A stretch of 64,000 nucleotides of DNA from Cutibacterium acnes (lineage in GTDB: Bacteria; Actinomycetota; Actinomycetes; Propionibacteriales; Propionibacteriaceae). The translations under genes and the position numbers were made by a program. The notes below the pieces were generated by a model that was not told where the DNA came from, made no database searches, and saw nothing but the letters and a program-made list of their open reading frames with translations. Every line of letters starts with the position of its first letter. Position 1 is the stretch's first letter. Shown one piece after another: positions 34,707-43,099 of this stretch. The DNA lies in assembly GCF_003030305.1 (NCBI RefSeq), contig NZ_CP023676.1, forward strand, positions 1,984,001 through 2,048,000, given 5' to 3'.

Positions 34707-36689
34707 ATGACCGCATCCTTCCAGGACCGGGACCCCGACGTCCGCCCAGCTGATGACCTCTTCCGCCACGTCAACGGGTCGTGGCTATCAACAACGACCA
34801 TCCCCAACGATCAGGCGAGCACCGGATCGTTCCGGGTATTGCGTGACAACTCCGAGGCCGCCGTTCACGACATCCTTGAGGAACTGACCTCCGGCGACGC
34901 CCACGAGTTGCGGCAAGCGGCCAGCGCGTCAACTGACCACGAAGTCAACCTTATGGCCGAGCTGTACCGCCGATTCATGGACTCTGCCGCCGTCGAAGCC
35001 GTCGGCACGATCCCCTTGACGCCGATCTTGGCACGCATCGATCGCGTGACAACGATATCGGAGTTCATGACATTGCTAGGCCAGCACTACCGCGAATCCC
35101 TCGGCGCCTTGTTCTACCTTGCCGAGGAGTCGGATCCCGCCGATCCCACTCGTTACGTACCGTGGATGGGTCAGGCTGGACTAGGCCTGCCCGACGAGGC
35201 CTATTACCGTGACGACGACAAGGCTGAGGTCCGCGAGGCGTATGTGAGCCACGTCACCCGGATGCTCACCCTGGCCGGGCTGGACAACGCCGCCGACCAG
35301 GCTCAGGCCGTCATGGATCTAGAAACCGAAATCGCGTCCCACCACTGGGATCAGGTCCACTGCCGAGATATGAAAGCAGCCTTTAACCCCAAGATCTTTG
35401 ACGACCTGGCCTCGACACATCCTGGCCTGCACCTCGAGCAATGGCGCCAAGGTGCTCGCATCCCCGTCGAAGTCCTGGCCACCGTCATCGACAACCAGCC
35501 ATCCTTCTTCGATGGGGTCGAGGGAATGCTCGTCGACGAACGCCTTGACCAGTGGAAGTCGTGGGCACGCTGGCACGCCATATCTTCCCTGGCCTCCTAT
35601 CTCAGCTCAGCCTTCGTCGATGAGAACTTCGACTTTTACGGTCGTGTCCTCAACGGCACCCCTGCGCTCAAGGCTCGATGGAAGCGCGGCGTCTCCTTCG
35701 TTGAATCGGCCATGGGCGAGGCCGTCGGCAAACTTTATGTCGCCAGGCACTTCCCTCCAGCAGCCAAAGAGCGAATGGACAACCTCGTCGCCAACCTGCT
35801 GGCGGCATATCGTCAGTCCATCTCGACACTGACATGGATGAGCGAGTCGACCCGAGCTGAAGCCCTTGACAAGCTCTCGGCCTTCCGCCCGAAGATCGGC
35901 TACCCGGAACATTGGCGCGATTTCTCGGGACTCCGGCTACCTGACGGAAGCCTGGTCGACGCCGTTCTAGCCTGCAATTCATTCCAACTCGACCGCACCA
36001 TTGAGAAACTCTCGGGCCCCATGGATCCCGACGAGTGGCTCATGTTCCCGCAGACGGTCAATGCCTACTACCACCCATTGCGCAACGAGATCGTCTTCCC
36101 AGCAGCCATCCTGCAGCCGCCATTCTTCGACGTCGAGGCCGACGACGCCGTCAACTACGGCAGGATCGGGGCCGTCATCGGTCACGAGATCGGTCACGGT
36201 TTCGACGACCAGGGCTCGACCTGCGACGGTGCAGGCAGACTGCGTGACTGGTGGACCGCTGAGGATCGCACCGCCTTCGAGGAACGCACCAAGGGTCTCA
36301 TCAGCCAGTATGACGCCCTTGTGCCGCTGCAACTACAACCGGACGGCCCACACGTCAACGGATCACTGACAATAGGCGAGAACATCGGCGACCTCGGCGG
36401 AGCGGGAATCGCTTTCAAAGCCCTGCAGATTTCTTTTGCGGGAACTGAGCCCGAGCCGATCGACGATGTGCCGTGGCAGCAGCGATTCTTCCTGTCCTAC
36501 GCCCGGATCTGGCGCGAGAAACAGCGCGACGAGGCCCTACGCACTCAAATCGCCACAGACCCACACTCGCCCACCGAGTTCCGGTGCAACCAGATCGTCC
36601 GCAACATCGACGCCTTCCACGAAGCCTTCGGGGTGACCGAGGACGACCCGATGTGGCTGGCTCCCGAGAAGCGGGTCACCATCTGGTGA
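34707..36689 (+). CDS. pepO: M13 family metallopeptidase (PepO/neprilysin type)
   Basis: Zinc endopeptidase of 660 residues. The HExxH site is VIGHEIGHGFDDQG (residues 493-497), and the third ligand motif is GENIGDLGG (Glu558, Asp562). NAYYHPLRNEIVFPAAILQP is the substrate-binding NAYY segment. There is no signal peptide, so it is probably a cytoplasmic oligopeptidase like lactococcal PepO and mycobacterial Zmp1. A strong terminator follows. Confidence 0.93.
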   Translation: MTASFQDRDPDVRPADDLFRHVNGSWLSTTTIPNDQASTGSFRVLRDNSEAAVHDILEELTSGDAHELRQAASASTDHEVNLMAELYRRFMDSAAVEAVGTIPLTPILARIDRVTTISEFMTLLGQHYRESLGALFYLAEESDPADPTRYVPWMGQAGLGLPDEAYYRDDDKAEVREAYVSHVTRMLTLAGLDNAADQAQAVMDLETEIASHHWDQVHCRDMKAAFNPKIFDDLASTHPGLHLEQWRQGARIPVEVLATVIDNQPSFFDGVEGMLVDERLDQWKSWARWHAISSLASYLSSAFVDENFDFYGRVLNGTPALKARWKRGVSFVESAMGEAVGKLYVARHFPPAAKERMDNLVANLLAAYRQSISTLTWMSESTRAEALDKLSAFRPKIGYPEHWRDFSGLRLPDGSLVDAVLACNSFQLDRTIEKLSGPMDPDEWLMFPQTVNAYYHPLRNEIVFPAAILQPPFFDVEADDAVNYGRIGAVIGHEIGHGFDDQGSTCDGAGRLRDWWTAEDRTAFEERTKGLISQYDALVPLQLQPDGPHVNGSLTIGENIGDLGGAGIAFKALQISFAGTEPEPIDDVPWQQRFFLSYARIWREKQRDEALRTQIATDPHSPTEFRCNQIVRNIDAFHEAFGVTEDDPMWLAPEKRVTIW

Positions 36690-36695
36690 TGATAA

Positions 36696-36732
36696 TGCCC
36701 CCGAGTCCCACCAACTCGGGGGCATTTCTTTT
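36696..36732 (+). terminator. Rho-independent terminator of the M13 peptidase gene
   Basis: An 11-bp stem, TGCCCCCGAGT with ACTCGGGGGCA, and a 7-nt loop, followed by TTTCTTTT, 7 nt after the stop. It also separates this gene from the convergent permease. Confidence 0.9.
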
Positions 36733-36756
36733 GCTCAGGTCACATCGTCATGGTCA

Positions 36757-37980
36757 CTATTCGCGCAGCAACTCGTAAGGCTTGTGAGTCTTCACTGAAA
36801 CAATAGTGCGCGGCAAGCACCCCAGCGGTACGGCAGCAAGAAGGACCAGAGGGAACCACGCTCCTTGCTCCAGCACATCAGCCAACGGCACCGGGGACAT
36901 CGCCACCGGCCCCAAGTTCACCCCAACAGCCGTCAACGCCATCGCTACACCACACAGCACCAGCCCGACGATGACAATTCCCAGCGCCATCACCACACCA
37001 ATAAAAAGGGCCTCCATTTCAAGGCAACCGAGAATCCACTCCCCCGAGCGGCCGAAAGCCTTAAATACTGCAATCTGAGACCCCCGCTGACGCGAGATCG
37101 TCGAGCCAACACTGACCCCAAGCACCAATGCCGCCACACAGATGACGACGATGAGGATCGTCTGCATCCGCTGGACATCAGAGGTCATCTGATCGGCGTA
37201 TCCGACCACATCAGCCTGGCTGGTTGCGGAAAATCCTGCCTGGCTTAGCTGCCGATGGACGTCAGCGACGTGGGCGCGCGAATCAGCCTCGACATAGGCC
37301 CTCGACACGCCCTGCTTATCAAACGCTTGAGGGGACATCCCTGCGTTGGCAGCCTCCCAATTCTTGGCGTCGTCAACATTAACGTAGACCGTATCGGGAC
37401 CGTCATTGTTCGGACGGCTGGAGTCGTAAAGGCCAACAACCTTGAGCTTCGTCGGGACAGCCTCAGCTTCAGATGCCTTCGTCTTGCGCTGGTACGACAC
37501 ATTGATCGTCGTCCCCAGCAAAGCTTTGAGATCATGACCGTTTACCGCATCTGGCACGATGACTTCCCCTGGCCGCACTGGCCTGGTGGGGCCGTCAAAG
37601 GCCACCGTGGCGGGAGGAACATCGGGAATCTGTGCCGTGGCCCATACGATCTGCGGAAGCCCATTGTCGTCGTCGCAGAGCAGTCCAGCCTGCGACCACT
37701 CGTAGACCTTCGCCACATGGTCCATGCCCATCATCTGCCGGCGAGCTGCCGCGTTAATCGGGCCACTAGACCCACGCCCCGTACTGTCAACAACAACATA
37801 GTTGAGTCTCTTGCCCGCGTCAGCGGCGTCAATCTGGTCACGAACATGGCCTGCGACGATGGTGTTCATTGCTAGAGCGCATCCTCCCAGCAAGGCCAGG
37901 ACGATGATGAACCAGCGCTGTCGGGGCAAGCTGGAGCGTCGCAAGGACACCCAGGCGTGACGCGATGCTGACATGCTCAT
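36757..37980 (-). CDS. FtsX/MacB-like ABC transporter permease
   Basis: Membrane protein of 407 residues with the MacB/FtsX plan: one N-terminal span (WFIIVLALLGGCALAMNTIV), a large extracytoplasmic domain (about residues 50-260), then three spans (about 265-395). It overlaps the ATPase gene upstream by ATGA. In this family the complex moves substrates such as peptides or lipoproteins out of the membrane, or senses antimicrobial peptides. Its place in a divergent set facing a small peptide gene suggests export or self-protection. Confidence 0.82.
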   Translation of the reverse strand: MSMSASRHAWVSLRRSSLPRQRWFIIVLALLGGCALAMNTIVAGHVRDQIDAADAGKRLNYVVVDSTGRGSSGPINAAARRQMMGMDHVAKVYEWSQAGLLCDDDNGLPQIVWATAQIPDVPPATVAFDGPTRPVRPGEVIVPDAVNGHDLKALLGTTINVSYQRKTKASEAEAVPTKLKVVGLYDSSRPNNDGPDTVYVNVDDAKNWEAANAGMSPQAFDKQGVSRAYVEADSRAHVADVHRQLSQAGFSATSQADVVGYADQMTSDVQRMQTILIVVICVAALVLGVSVGSTISRQRGSQIAVFKAFGRSGEWILGCLEMEALFIGVVMALGIVIVGLVLCGVAMALTAVGVNLGPVAMSPVPLADVLEQGAWFPLVLLAAVPLGCLPRTIVSVKTHKPYELLRE

Positions 37981-38597
37981 CGTGTCGCCTCCACCGTGAC
38001 GCTCAGATGTGGAAGGTCGATCGGTTGGTGCGATGCCATGATGATCGTTCCTCCGTCATCCAGGTAGTCCTGAAGCAGTTTCTCCACGGCCCACCGATTG
38101 TCGTCGTCAAGGGATGCCGTCGGCTCATCTGCCAGCAAGACTGCGGGCCGCGACGCCACAGCCCGGACGACGGCCACCCGCTGCTGCTGCCCACCGGACA
38201 ACGTGCTGGCCTGCTGATTGGCCAGGTCAGCCATGCCGCAAGAGGCCAGCAACTGATACGCGATCTCGGCTTCGGCGCACAGAGCGACGTTCTCCCAGAC
38301 AGTGAAGTACGGGGTGAGGAATGGGTACTGGAAGGCGTAGGCAACCAGCCCCTCACGGCGAGCCTGCTCAGGATCACGGTCGCCATGACCATGAGCAATG
38401 GTGATGTGCCCGCTCGTCACTGGAAGCAGGCCACCGATCATGGCCATCATGGTCGACTTACCCTGACCGGATGCTCCCTTAATGAGACATGCCTGACCTG
38501 CGTCAACAGTCGCATCGGCGCAATGAATCGTGCACCCCCCACGCGCGGAATCGCCCGAGGGGAATGTCTTGGTCACACCTTGCCAAGAAACCGTCAT
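37977..38597 (-). CDS. ABC transporter ATP-binding protein (MacB/LolD type)
   Basis: ATPase of 206 residues: Walker A GASGQGKST, Q-loop region AFQYPFLTPY, signature LSGGQQQR, Walker B VLLADEP and H-loop MASHQP. The length and the Q-loop resemble LolD/MacB ATPases and those of lactococcin 972-type loci. It pairs with the permease that overlaps its stop. It starts 2 nt after the end of an open frame continuing the lipoprotein gene upstream. Confidence 0.87.
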   Translation of the reverse strand: MTVSWQGVTKTFPSGDSARGGCTIHCADATVDAGQACLIKGASGQGKSTMMAMIGGLLPVTSGHITIAHGHGDRDPEQARREGLVAYAFQYPFLTPYFTVWENVALCAEAEIAYQLLASCGMADLANQQASTLSGGQQQRVAVVRAVASRPAVLLADEPTASLDDDNRWAVEKLLQDYLDDGGTIIMASHQPIDLPHLSVTVEATR

Positions 38598-38598
38598 G

Positions 38599-38820
38599 TC
38601 ACCACGCCCAATTCCCGGAATACCTCAACAGGTACGCCGATTCGATACTGCACTTGTCCTTGACCGGCTTTCCATTGCGAATGAGCGCCGGACCAAGGTC
38701 CTTCCTCGGACATGGCGCATCCGCGAGACTGTCGCCGATGCGTTGCAACTGGGAACGAGACAATGTAGAGACGGTATTCGCCGCCGACAAGGCCATCGCG
38801 ATAGTCGTACTCGGGCCACT
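38599..38820 (-). pseudogene. In-frame open continuation of the lipoprotein gene after its stop
   Basis: After the TAA at 38823-38821 the same frame stays open for 73 codons, ending DKCSIESAYLLRYSGNW and two more residues. It stops 2 nt before the ATPase start, the spacing expected for an operon gene end. The stop may be a nonsense mutation in a gene of about 312 codons. Alternatively a separate small ORF could start at the ATG 38796. Confidence 0.4.
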
Positions 38821-39537
38821 TTAGGTCTCGAGATGGCGCAAATACCCGTCCGAGATCGACTCCCACCCCCATTTCTCGGCGTCCTTAGCATTGCTGAATA
38901 GGTCGGCACTGGCCAGCGCCTGCATCGCCCACCGAGCTTCCTCGGAAGAAGTCGTCTTGACCTTCCACGGTGTGAGGCACAACCCGTCGTTGGACAGGCC
39001 GATCTCCCGCCTCATCGTCGCGATGGGCAGATCCGTCATCACCGTCTTTCTCGTGATGCAGCCCTTCGGCAGGCGGGTACGTTTGTCGACCTCTGATCTC
39101 TCCTTGTCGGACAACGCGTTGAGGGTTTTCAGGGATGACGCCGCCATGAGTTGGTTGACGTGGGCCTGCCGACTGTCTCCACCATTCACCAAATACGGGC
39201 GCAAAGCCGCGACCAGATGATCATGAGCGTAGCCATCGTCGTCGGGTAGATCGTGACCGTCGATGAGCCGGAGGTACTCATATGTGCTCTTGAGCGTCCC
39301 AGTGGCTGACGAGTTCGTCGGCTCGCGAATGAGAGAGTTCGAGGGGCTGAAGACCGTACCGAGGTTATCGACAACGGGTGCCTGCGCATCATCTTGTCGA
39401 AAGCACGCAGTGGGCAGGAGAAGCAAGATGGCTGCTATCCCCACCAAGAATCGCTGGAAAGACACATTGCGAACACTATGACGCAACAGGCTCAACCCGA
39501 CGATCTTGACAACGTCAACGGTGAACATGCTTGTCAA
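38821..39537 (-). CDS. Putative lipoprotein/secreted accessory protein of the ABC operon
   Basis: 238 residues; function not recognised. A hydrophobic segment (RFLVGIAAILLLLPTAC) ends in a cysteine that could be a lipobox, though Pro at -3 is unusual. The rest is a soluble, charged domain (KSTYEYLRLIDGHDLPDDDG and onward). The start is uncertain: ATGs at 39537 and 39528 precede the hydrophobic segment by about 25 residues and none has a good ribosome site. It is the first gene of the minus-strand ABC operon and diverges from the peptide gene at 39694. Confidence 0.55.
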   Translation of the reverse strand: MTSMFTVDVVKIVGLSLLRHSVRNVSFQRFLVGIAAILLLLPTACFRQDDAQAPVVDNLGTVFSPSNSLIREPTNSSATGTLKSTYEYLRLIDGHDLPDDDGYAHDHLVAALRPYLVNGGDSRQAHVNQLMAASSLKTLNALSDKERSEVDKRTRLPKGCITRKTVMTDLPIATMRREIGLSNDGLCLTPWKVKTTSSEEARWAMQALASADLFSNAKDAEKWGWESISDGYLRHLET

Positions 39538-39693
39538 GCCGGCATTGAAACTGGGCTAACAGCTGTGCCCTGATGTGACGAAGTCAACAGAAAAACATCG
39601 AAAACACTCGCAACCTGTGACCCACGTAGGAGTTACTCTGCAGCCACGGCGAGACCGCACGACACGATATTCAACATTAGGAAAGATCGCATC

Positions 39694-39936
39694 ATGCCCG
39701 AATCACAAGCCTTTGCCTTGCAGTCCACCACCGAGATTCTCAAAAACAAGTTCGATTGCGCCCTCCTCCGTCACGACGCCTGGTGGCTCGTGTTCATCGC
39801 GGTGCTCATCGGGCTGGGTGCCACCCTCCTTGCTGGTATGGCCATCTGGTGCGTCGTCAACCAGCACGGGAAGTTCACCGGCCACTGGAAATGGGTGAAG
39901 TACGGCATCTCCATATCTATGGAGTGTGCACGCTAA
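39694..39936 (+). CDS. 80-residue peptide precursor, bacteriocin- or signal-peptide-like
   Basis: A real gene by its AGGAAAG site 8 nt before the ATG and its operon position. The product has three parts: a hydrophilic N-terminus (1-28, MPESQAFALQSTTEILKNKF then DC), a hydrophobic helix (30-55, with WW at 30-31 and a GLG turn at 40-42), and a basic, aromatic C-terminus (56-80, HGKFTGHWKWVKYGI and on). Cysteines are at 22, 53 and 78. There is no classical signal peptide or double-glycine leader. The genes after it encode an ABC ATPase, permease, small membrane protein and a site-2-protease-like enzyme. No homologue is recognised; function inferred from context. Confidence 0.65.
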   Translation: MPESQAFALQSTTEILKNKFDCALLRHDAWWLVFIAVLIGLGATLLAGMAIWCVVNQHGKFTGHWKWVKYGISISMECAR

Positions 39937-39964
39937 TGCGTCCATCCGATGATGCCGACCGACT

Positions 39965-39981
39965 CCCCTCCCCGCGAGGGG
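39965..39981 (+). other. Short hairpin between the peptide gene and the ABC ATPase
   Basis: CCCCTC pairs with GAGGGG around CCCGC. It lies 29 nt after the peptide stop, so it could lower read-through and give more peptide than transporter. It overlaps the G5 run discussed for the ATPase frame. Confidence 0.35.
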
Positions 39982-40054
39982 GCCAGTCCTCGCGAGTACA
40001 TCGAAGTTCGAGGGTCCGTTTTCTTGTCACGAGCCCGTCATCGAGATCAAGGAT

Positions 40055-40756
40055 TTGGATTTCTACTACTCTGACAAGCCGGTCCTCAACAATGTCACTC
40101 TGGCAATAACCCAAGGATCTTGCCTTGCGCTCATTGGCCCCAACGGATCGGGAAAGTCCACGCTGTGCAAGATCTTGCAGGGCATCCTCGCTGCCCCGAA
40201 GACGGCGACGACCAATGTCCTCGGCTACCCCTGCGGTTCCCGAATCGCGTGCAGGGCGATCTCCTACTGCGCCGACAACGATCACCTACCGCAATTCCTC
40301 ACCGGGGCGGAATTCATCTCGTACACCCTGTCTCTGAGGTCCCCATCGGTTCTCGGGAAACCACGTCTGCGTGGTGCGACCGCTGACATCTTCGAACGTC
40401 TGGGAATGGCGGGTCGCCATGACGATCTTATGGAGAGCTATTCCCACGGCATGCTCAAGAAAACCCAAATCGCAGCTGCGCTCCTTGCCCACTCCCCCGT
40501 GATCATCATCGACGAGTCGCTCAACGGCATCGACATCGAGGCCCAGATGACGATCGAGGACGCCCTTTTCAACCACATCCGGCAAGGCGGTACCCAGATC
40601 ATCTGCAGCCACGATTTCGCCATGCTGGACCGCTGCGCAACCCACGTCGCCATGCTCGACTATGGGAATATGGTCGAGTTCTCCGCCGTCGACCAATTGC
40701 GCGCCCGACATGCCACCATCCGTGACCTCATCGTTGGGTATATGGGGCTGGGATGA
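40055..40756 (+). CDS. ABC transporter ATP-binding protein of the peptide operon
   Basis: ATPase with Walker A GPNGSGKST, Walker B VIIIDES and an H-loop at CSHDFAML. The signature helix is degenerate (YSHGMLKKTQIAAALLA, against LSGGQ). The first possible start in this frame is TTG 40055, 233 residues. However, the ABC beta-strand clearly begins upstream (VIEIKDLDFYYSDKP), and that frame is open back to 39953 without ATG or GTG. The peptide stop overlaps an ATG (TAATG, 39934-39938) in another frame. Either an unusual start or a frameshift is involved. Confidence 0.78.
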   Translation: MDFYYSDKPVLNNVTLAITQGSCLALIGPNGSGKSTLCKILQGILAAPKTATTNVLGYPCGSRIACRAISYCADNDHLPQFLTGAEFISYTLSLRSPSVLGKPRLRGATADIFERLGMAGRHDDLMESYSHGMLKKTQIAAALLAHSPVIIIDESLNGIDIEAQMTIEDALFNHIRQGGTQIICSHDFAMLDRCATHVAMLDYGNMVEFSAVDQLRARHATIRDLIVGYMGLG

Positions 40757-42264
40757 CCGAGACTGACACCATCTGGGTAGCCAGTGCGGGAAAGACTTCA
40801 CCCACGCAAGGCCGAATCACCGTCACACCGGCGCCTCGAACCCGCCTCCGTGAGAACCTTTCACGGACCATGACCATCATGCGCTTCATGGGGGCGTACC
40901 TGGTCCGTGTCGTCGTTGGAAAGGGGGTCCTCAAGTCACGTGCCGCCCGTCTCGGTGCCTTCGCTTGCGTCATGCTTTTCCTTCTCACCGCGACCATTCT
41001 CGCGGTGATCCTCACCCATGATGGGGCAGGCGAAGCAACAACCCGAGATCTTGTCCTGACCGTCAGTTCCCTGTCCTCGGTGGTGTGGACCGCAGTTGCC
41101 TTCCTCATCGTCAAGGTGCTCATGGCTGACGCCGGCACCATGATGGCCATCACCCACCACCTTCCCATCACGAACCGGGAGCGACAGCGCGCTGTGGGGG
41201 TCCTCGATGGAGCTACCACCCTGCTCATCGTCATCATCGGGATGTTCGCCACCAGCGTCTCGACCCTGGTGAACTTCGGCATCTCAGCCATCCCAGGATT
41301 GACAATGTGCGTTGTGATGCCAGCCACCGCCACCTATACGGTGCTGGAAATGTCCCATCGATGCTGCGACCTGGCACTCGCCCGCACCCCATTGGGCCCC
41401 GCCCGCCAGCCGATCCTTGCCGTGGTTCTCTTCTTCGTCGTCCTCGCACTGTGGCGGTCGATGCCCACAATGCTAGCTGCCATCACCTCCACACCAGAGC
41501 CATTTACCGTCTGGAGCCTCGTCTTCCACGACATCGGCTTGCACTACGGCGCTCCCGCGGTGATCGGTTGCTTCGTCGTTCTGCTCGTGCTGAGTCTCCT
41601 ACCTGTCATGGTATTGCCGACATCACCGTTGGATGTACGGCATCGCTTCGTGATGTTTCCCCTCGCAGGCATCAGCAATCGCTTCCGCAACGCGGCACCC
41701 CAATTCCAAGCTCTCTTCCGCAGCCGATACAGCCTGCAAGCCGCGGTGCTCTCGGCAGGATTCGTCATACTTCTGGCAACCAGAATCGCCAGTCCGTCGT
41801 CAGTGTGGGGGGTGGAACCCATGACCATTGGTGGATTCTTCCAGTTCGCCACCCTGGCACCGACCTTCCGCACCTTCGAACCGCGGCTACCAGCATCCCG
41901 CTTTTATCTCCGGATGCTCGCAGCACAATACGCCCTCGTCTCCCCAATGCTTGTAGTGGCAGTGCTGATCGACGTATTCACTGGCCACCCAGCCCACTCC
42001 ACAGCCCTCGCTGTGGCGGGAGTATGCGGATCAGCCCTCATCACCATTGCTGTTGGGATTTTTATTCCAGCTCGTGACGACAATCCCCTGTCGATCCTGC
42101 TGGGTTGCGCGATCATGCTGGCTATCGGAACGGTACTCGTAGTGTTCTGTGGAATCCTCCACCTTCCTGCCACGGCATCCATTGGCCTGGGTATCGTCAG
42201 CGCAGTCTTGCTCATCACCCACAGCATCATCACCATTTCTGATCAACGGAAGGCAGCCCGATGA
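40753..42264 (+). CDS. ABC transporter permease of the peptide operon
   Basis: Polytopic membrane protein of 503 residues with about 11-12 hydrophobic segments after a 60-residue cytoplasmic N-terminus. It overlaps the ATPase stop by ATGA. MAITHHLPITNRERQRA after the early spans resembles ABC-2-type exporters of peptide antibiotics, where the permease is one long chain. With the ATPase it would export the 80-residue peptide or remove it from the membrane (immunity). Confidence 0.7.
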   Translation: MTETDTIWVASAGKTSPTQGRITVTPAPRTRLRENLSRTMTIMRFMGAYLVRVVVGKGVLKSRAARLGAFACVMLFLLTATILAVILTHDGAGEATTRDLVLTVSSLSSVVWTAVAFLIVKVLMADAGTMMAITHHLPITNRERQRAVGVLDGATTLLIVIIGMFATSVSTLVNFGISAIPGLTMCVVMPATATYTVLEMSHRCCDLALARTPLGPARQPILAVVLFFVVLALWRSMPTMLAAITSTPEPFTVWSLVFHDIGLHYGAPAVIGCFVVLLVLSLLPVMVLPTSPLDVRHRFVMFPLAGISNRFRNAAPQFQALFRSRYSLQAAVLSAGFVILLATRIASPSSVWGVEPMTIGGFFQFATLAPTFRTFEPRLPASRFYLRMLAAQYALVSPMLVVAVLIDVFTGHPAHSTALAVAGVCGSALITIAVGIFIPARDDNPLSILLGCAIMLAIGTVLVVFCGILHLPATASIGLGIVSAVLLITHSIITISDQRKAAR

Positions 42265-42572
42265 AGAACCCCAAGGTCTACCTGACAAGCCTGATCATCA
42301 CGATTATTGCCACACTAGCGCTGGCCACCGGAACCATCCTCATCCTGATGTTTTCGGTACACGACAACGAGTCAGCTCACCTGACTGGGCTCTTCGGCTC
42401 GGTCTACTTTCAATCGTCTGTGGAGCACTCTCACAATACTGTCAAGGCGACGATGGGAGTGGCGTCCCTGCCTCGCCTGGGGGCGGTCGCCGCAGTGATC
42501 TTCGCCTTCACCTTGCTGGTGTCTTTCATCGTCATCAAGCTCAAAACATACCGTGAGTCGCTGCTCCACTGA
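42261..42572 (+). CDS. Small membrane protein of the peptide operon
   Basis: 103 residues with two membrane segments (about 10-32 and 75-95) and a 40-residue outside loop rich in His/Ser. ATG overlaps the permease stop. Not recognised. Small two-span proteins in such operons are often immunity or maturation partners; this is inference from position. Confidence 0.55.
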   Translation: MKNPKVYLTSLIITIIATLALATGTILILMFSVHDNESAHLTGLFGSVYFQSSVEHSHNTVKATMGVASLPRLGAVAAVIFAFTLLVSFIVIKLKTYRESLLH

Positions 42573-43083
42573 ACCACCAACTTGGGCATCTGCCCGTCAC
42601 GTGCGTCCGTGGCCCTTATGCCATCACGTAGCCGTGGCGGGGAGCATTCCCGTGTCCATTCTGGTTTTTGGTTGGGTGTTCTGCATCCTCTCGCACAGCG
42701 ATCCCGTCTTATTCACCAACGCCTTCGTGATCGTTGTGGTCGGCGTCCTTGGGTCCTACCTCATCCATGAGATCGGCCACTGGTTGGCCTTGTCGGTCAC
42801 ATCTCCGGATGCCGAAGCTCGCTGGGAGTCGACCCTGCTGCGAATCTCCCTTATCGTTCGCGGTAGCTCATCCCCGCGAGCAATCGCGGTCAATGCGGCT
42901 GCCGGCCCCCTAGCGTGCGTCGCGTTGGGTGCTCTTACCTTGCTCATCGGTGGTGGTCTTCCGTCTGAAGCGAGGAGCACCGTGAGGGTGATCGGATGGA
43001 TCTACGTGGCACACGCGGTATTCCTCATCCCGCCATCAACAGATGGCAACACCGTTCTGGCGTCCCTCATGCACCACCGCTGA
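42553..43083 (+). CDS. Site-2-protease-like (M50) membrane protein
   Basis: 176 residues from a GTG that overlaps the previous gene by 20 nt; a later GTG around residue 17 is possible. A membrane-embedded zinc site is visible: YLIHEIGHWLAL (HExxH at 72-76). The second M50 motif is FLIPPSTDGNTVL (Asp164), matching the N-x-P-x-DG element of S2P proteases. About four to five spans. In the yyd/epe and skf peptide loci of Bacillus an M50 protease cuts the precursor; the same role is likely here. Confidence 0.7.
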   Translation: MSRCSTEPPTWASARHVRPWPLCHHVAVAGSIPVSILVFGWVFCILSHSDPVLFTNAFVIVVVGVLGSYLIHEIGHWLALSVTSPDAEARWESTLLRISLIVRGSSSPRAIAVNAAAGPLACVALGALTLLIGGGLPSEARSTVRVIGWIYVAHAVFLIPPSTDGNTVLASLMHHR

Positions 43084-43099
43084 CGGCCACGATCTCACA

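Noticed and set aside
38625..38909. 94-residue minus-strand frame near the ABC operon
   Set aside because: Arg/Ser-rich shadow overlapping the lipoprotein gene in another frame, no ribosome site.
39936..40109. Short frame from the ATG overlapping the peptide stop, as a separate gene
   Set aside because: 57 residues rich in Ser/Arg with no conservation pattern; most of it overlaps the ATPase in another frame. It is more useful as evidence for a possible frameshift.
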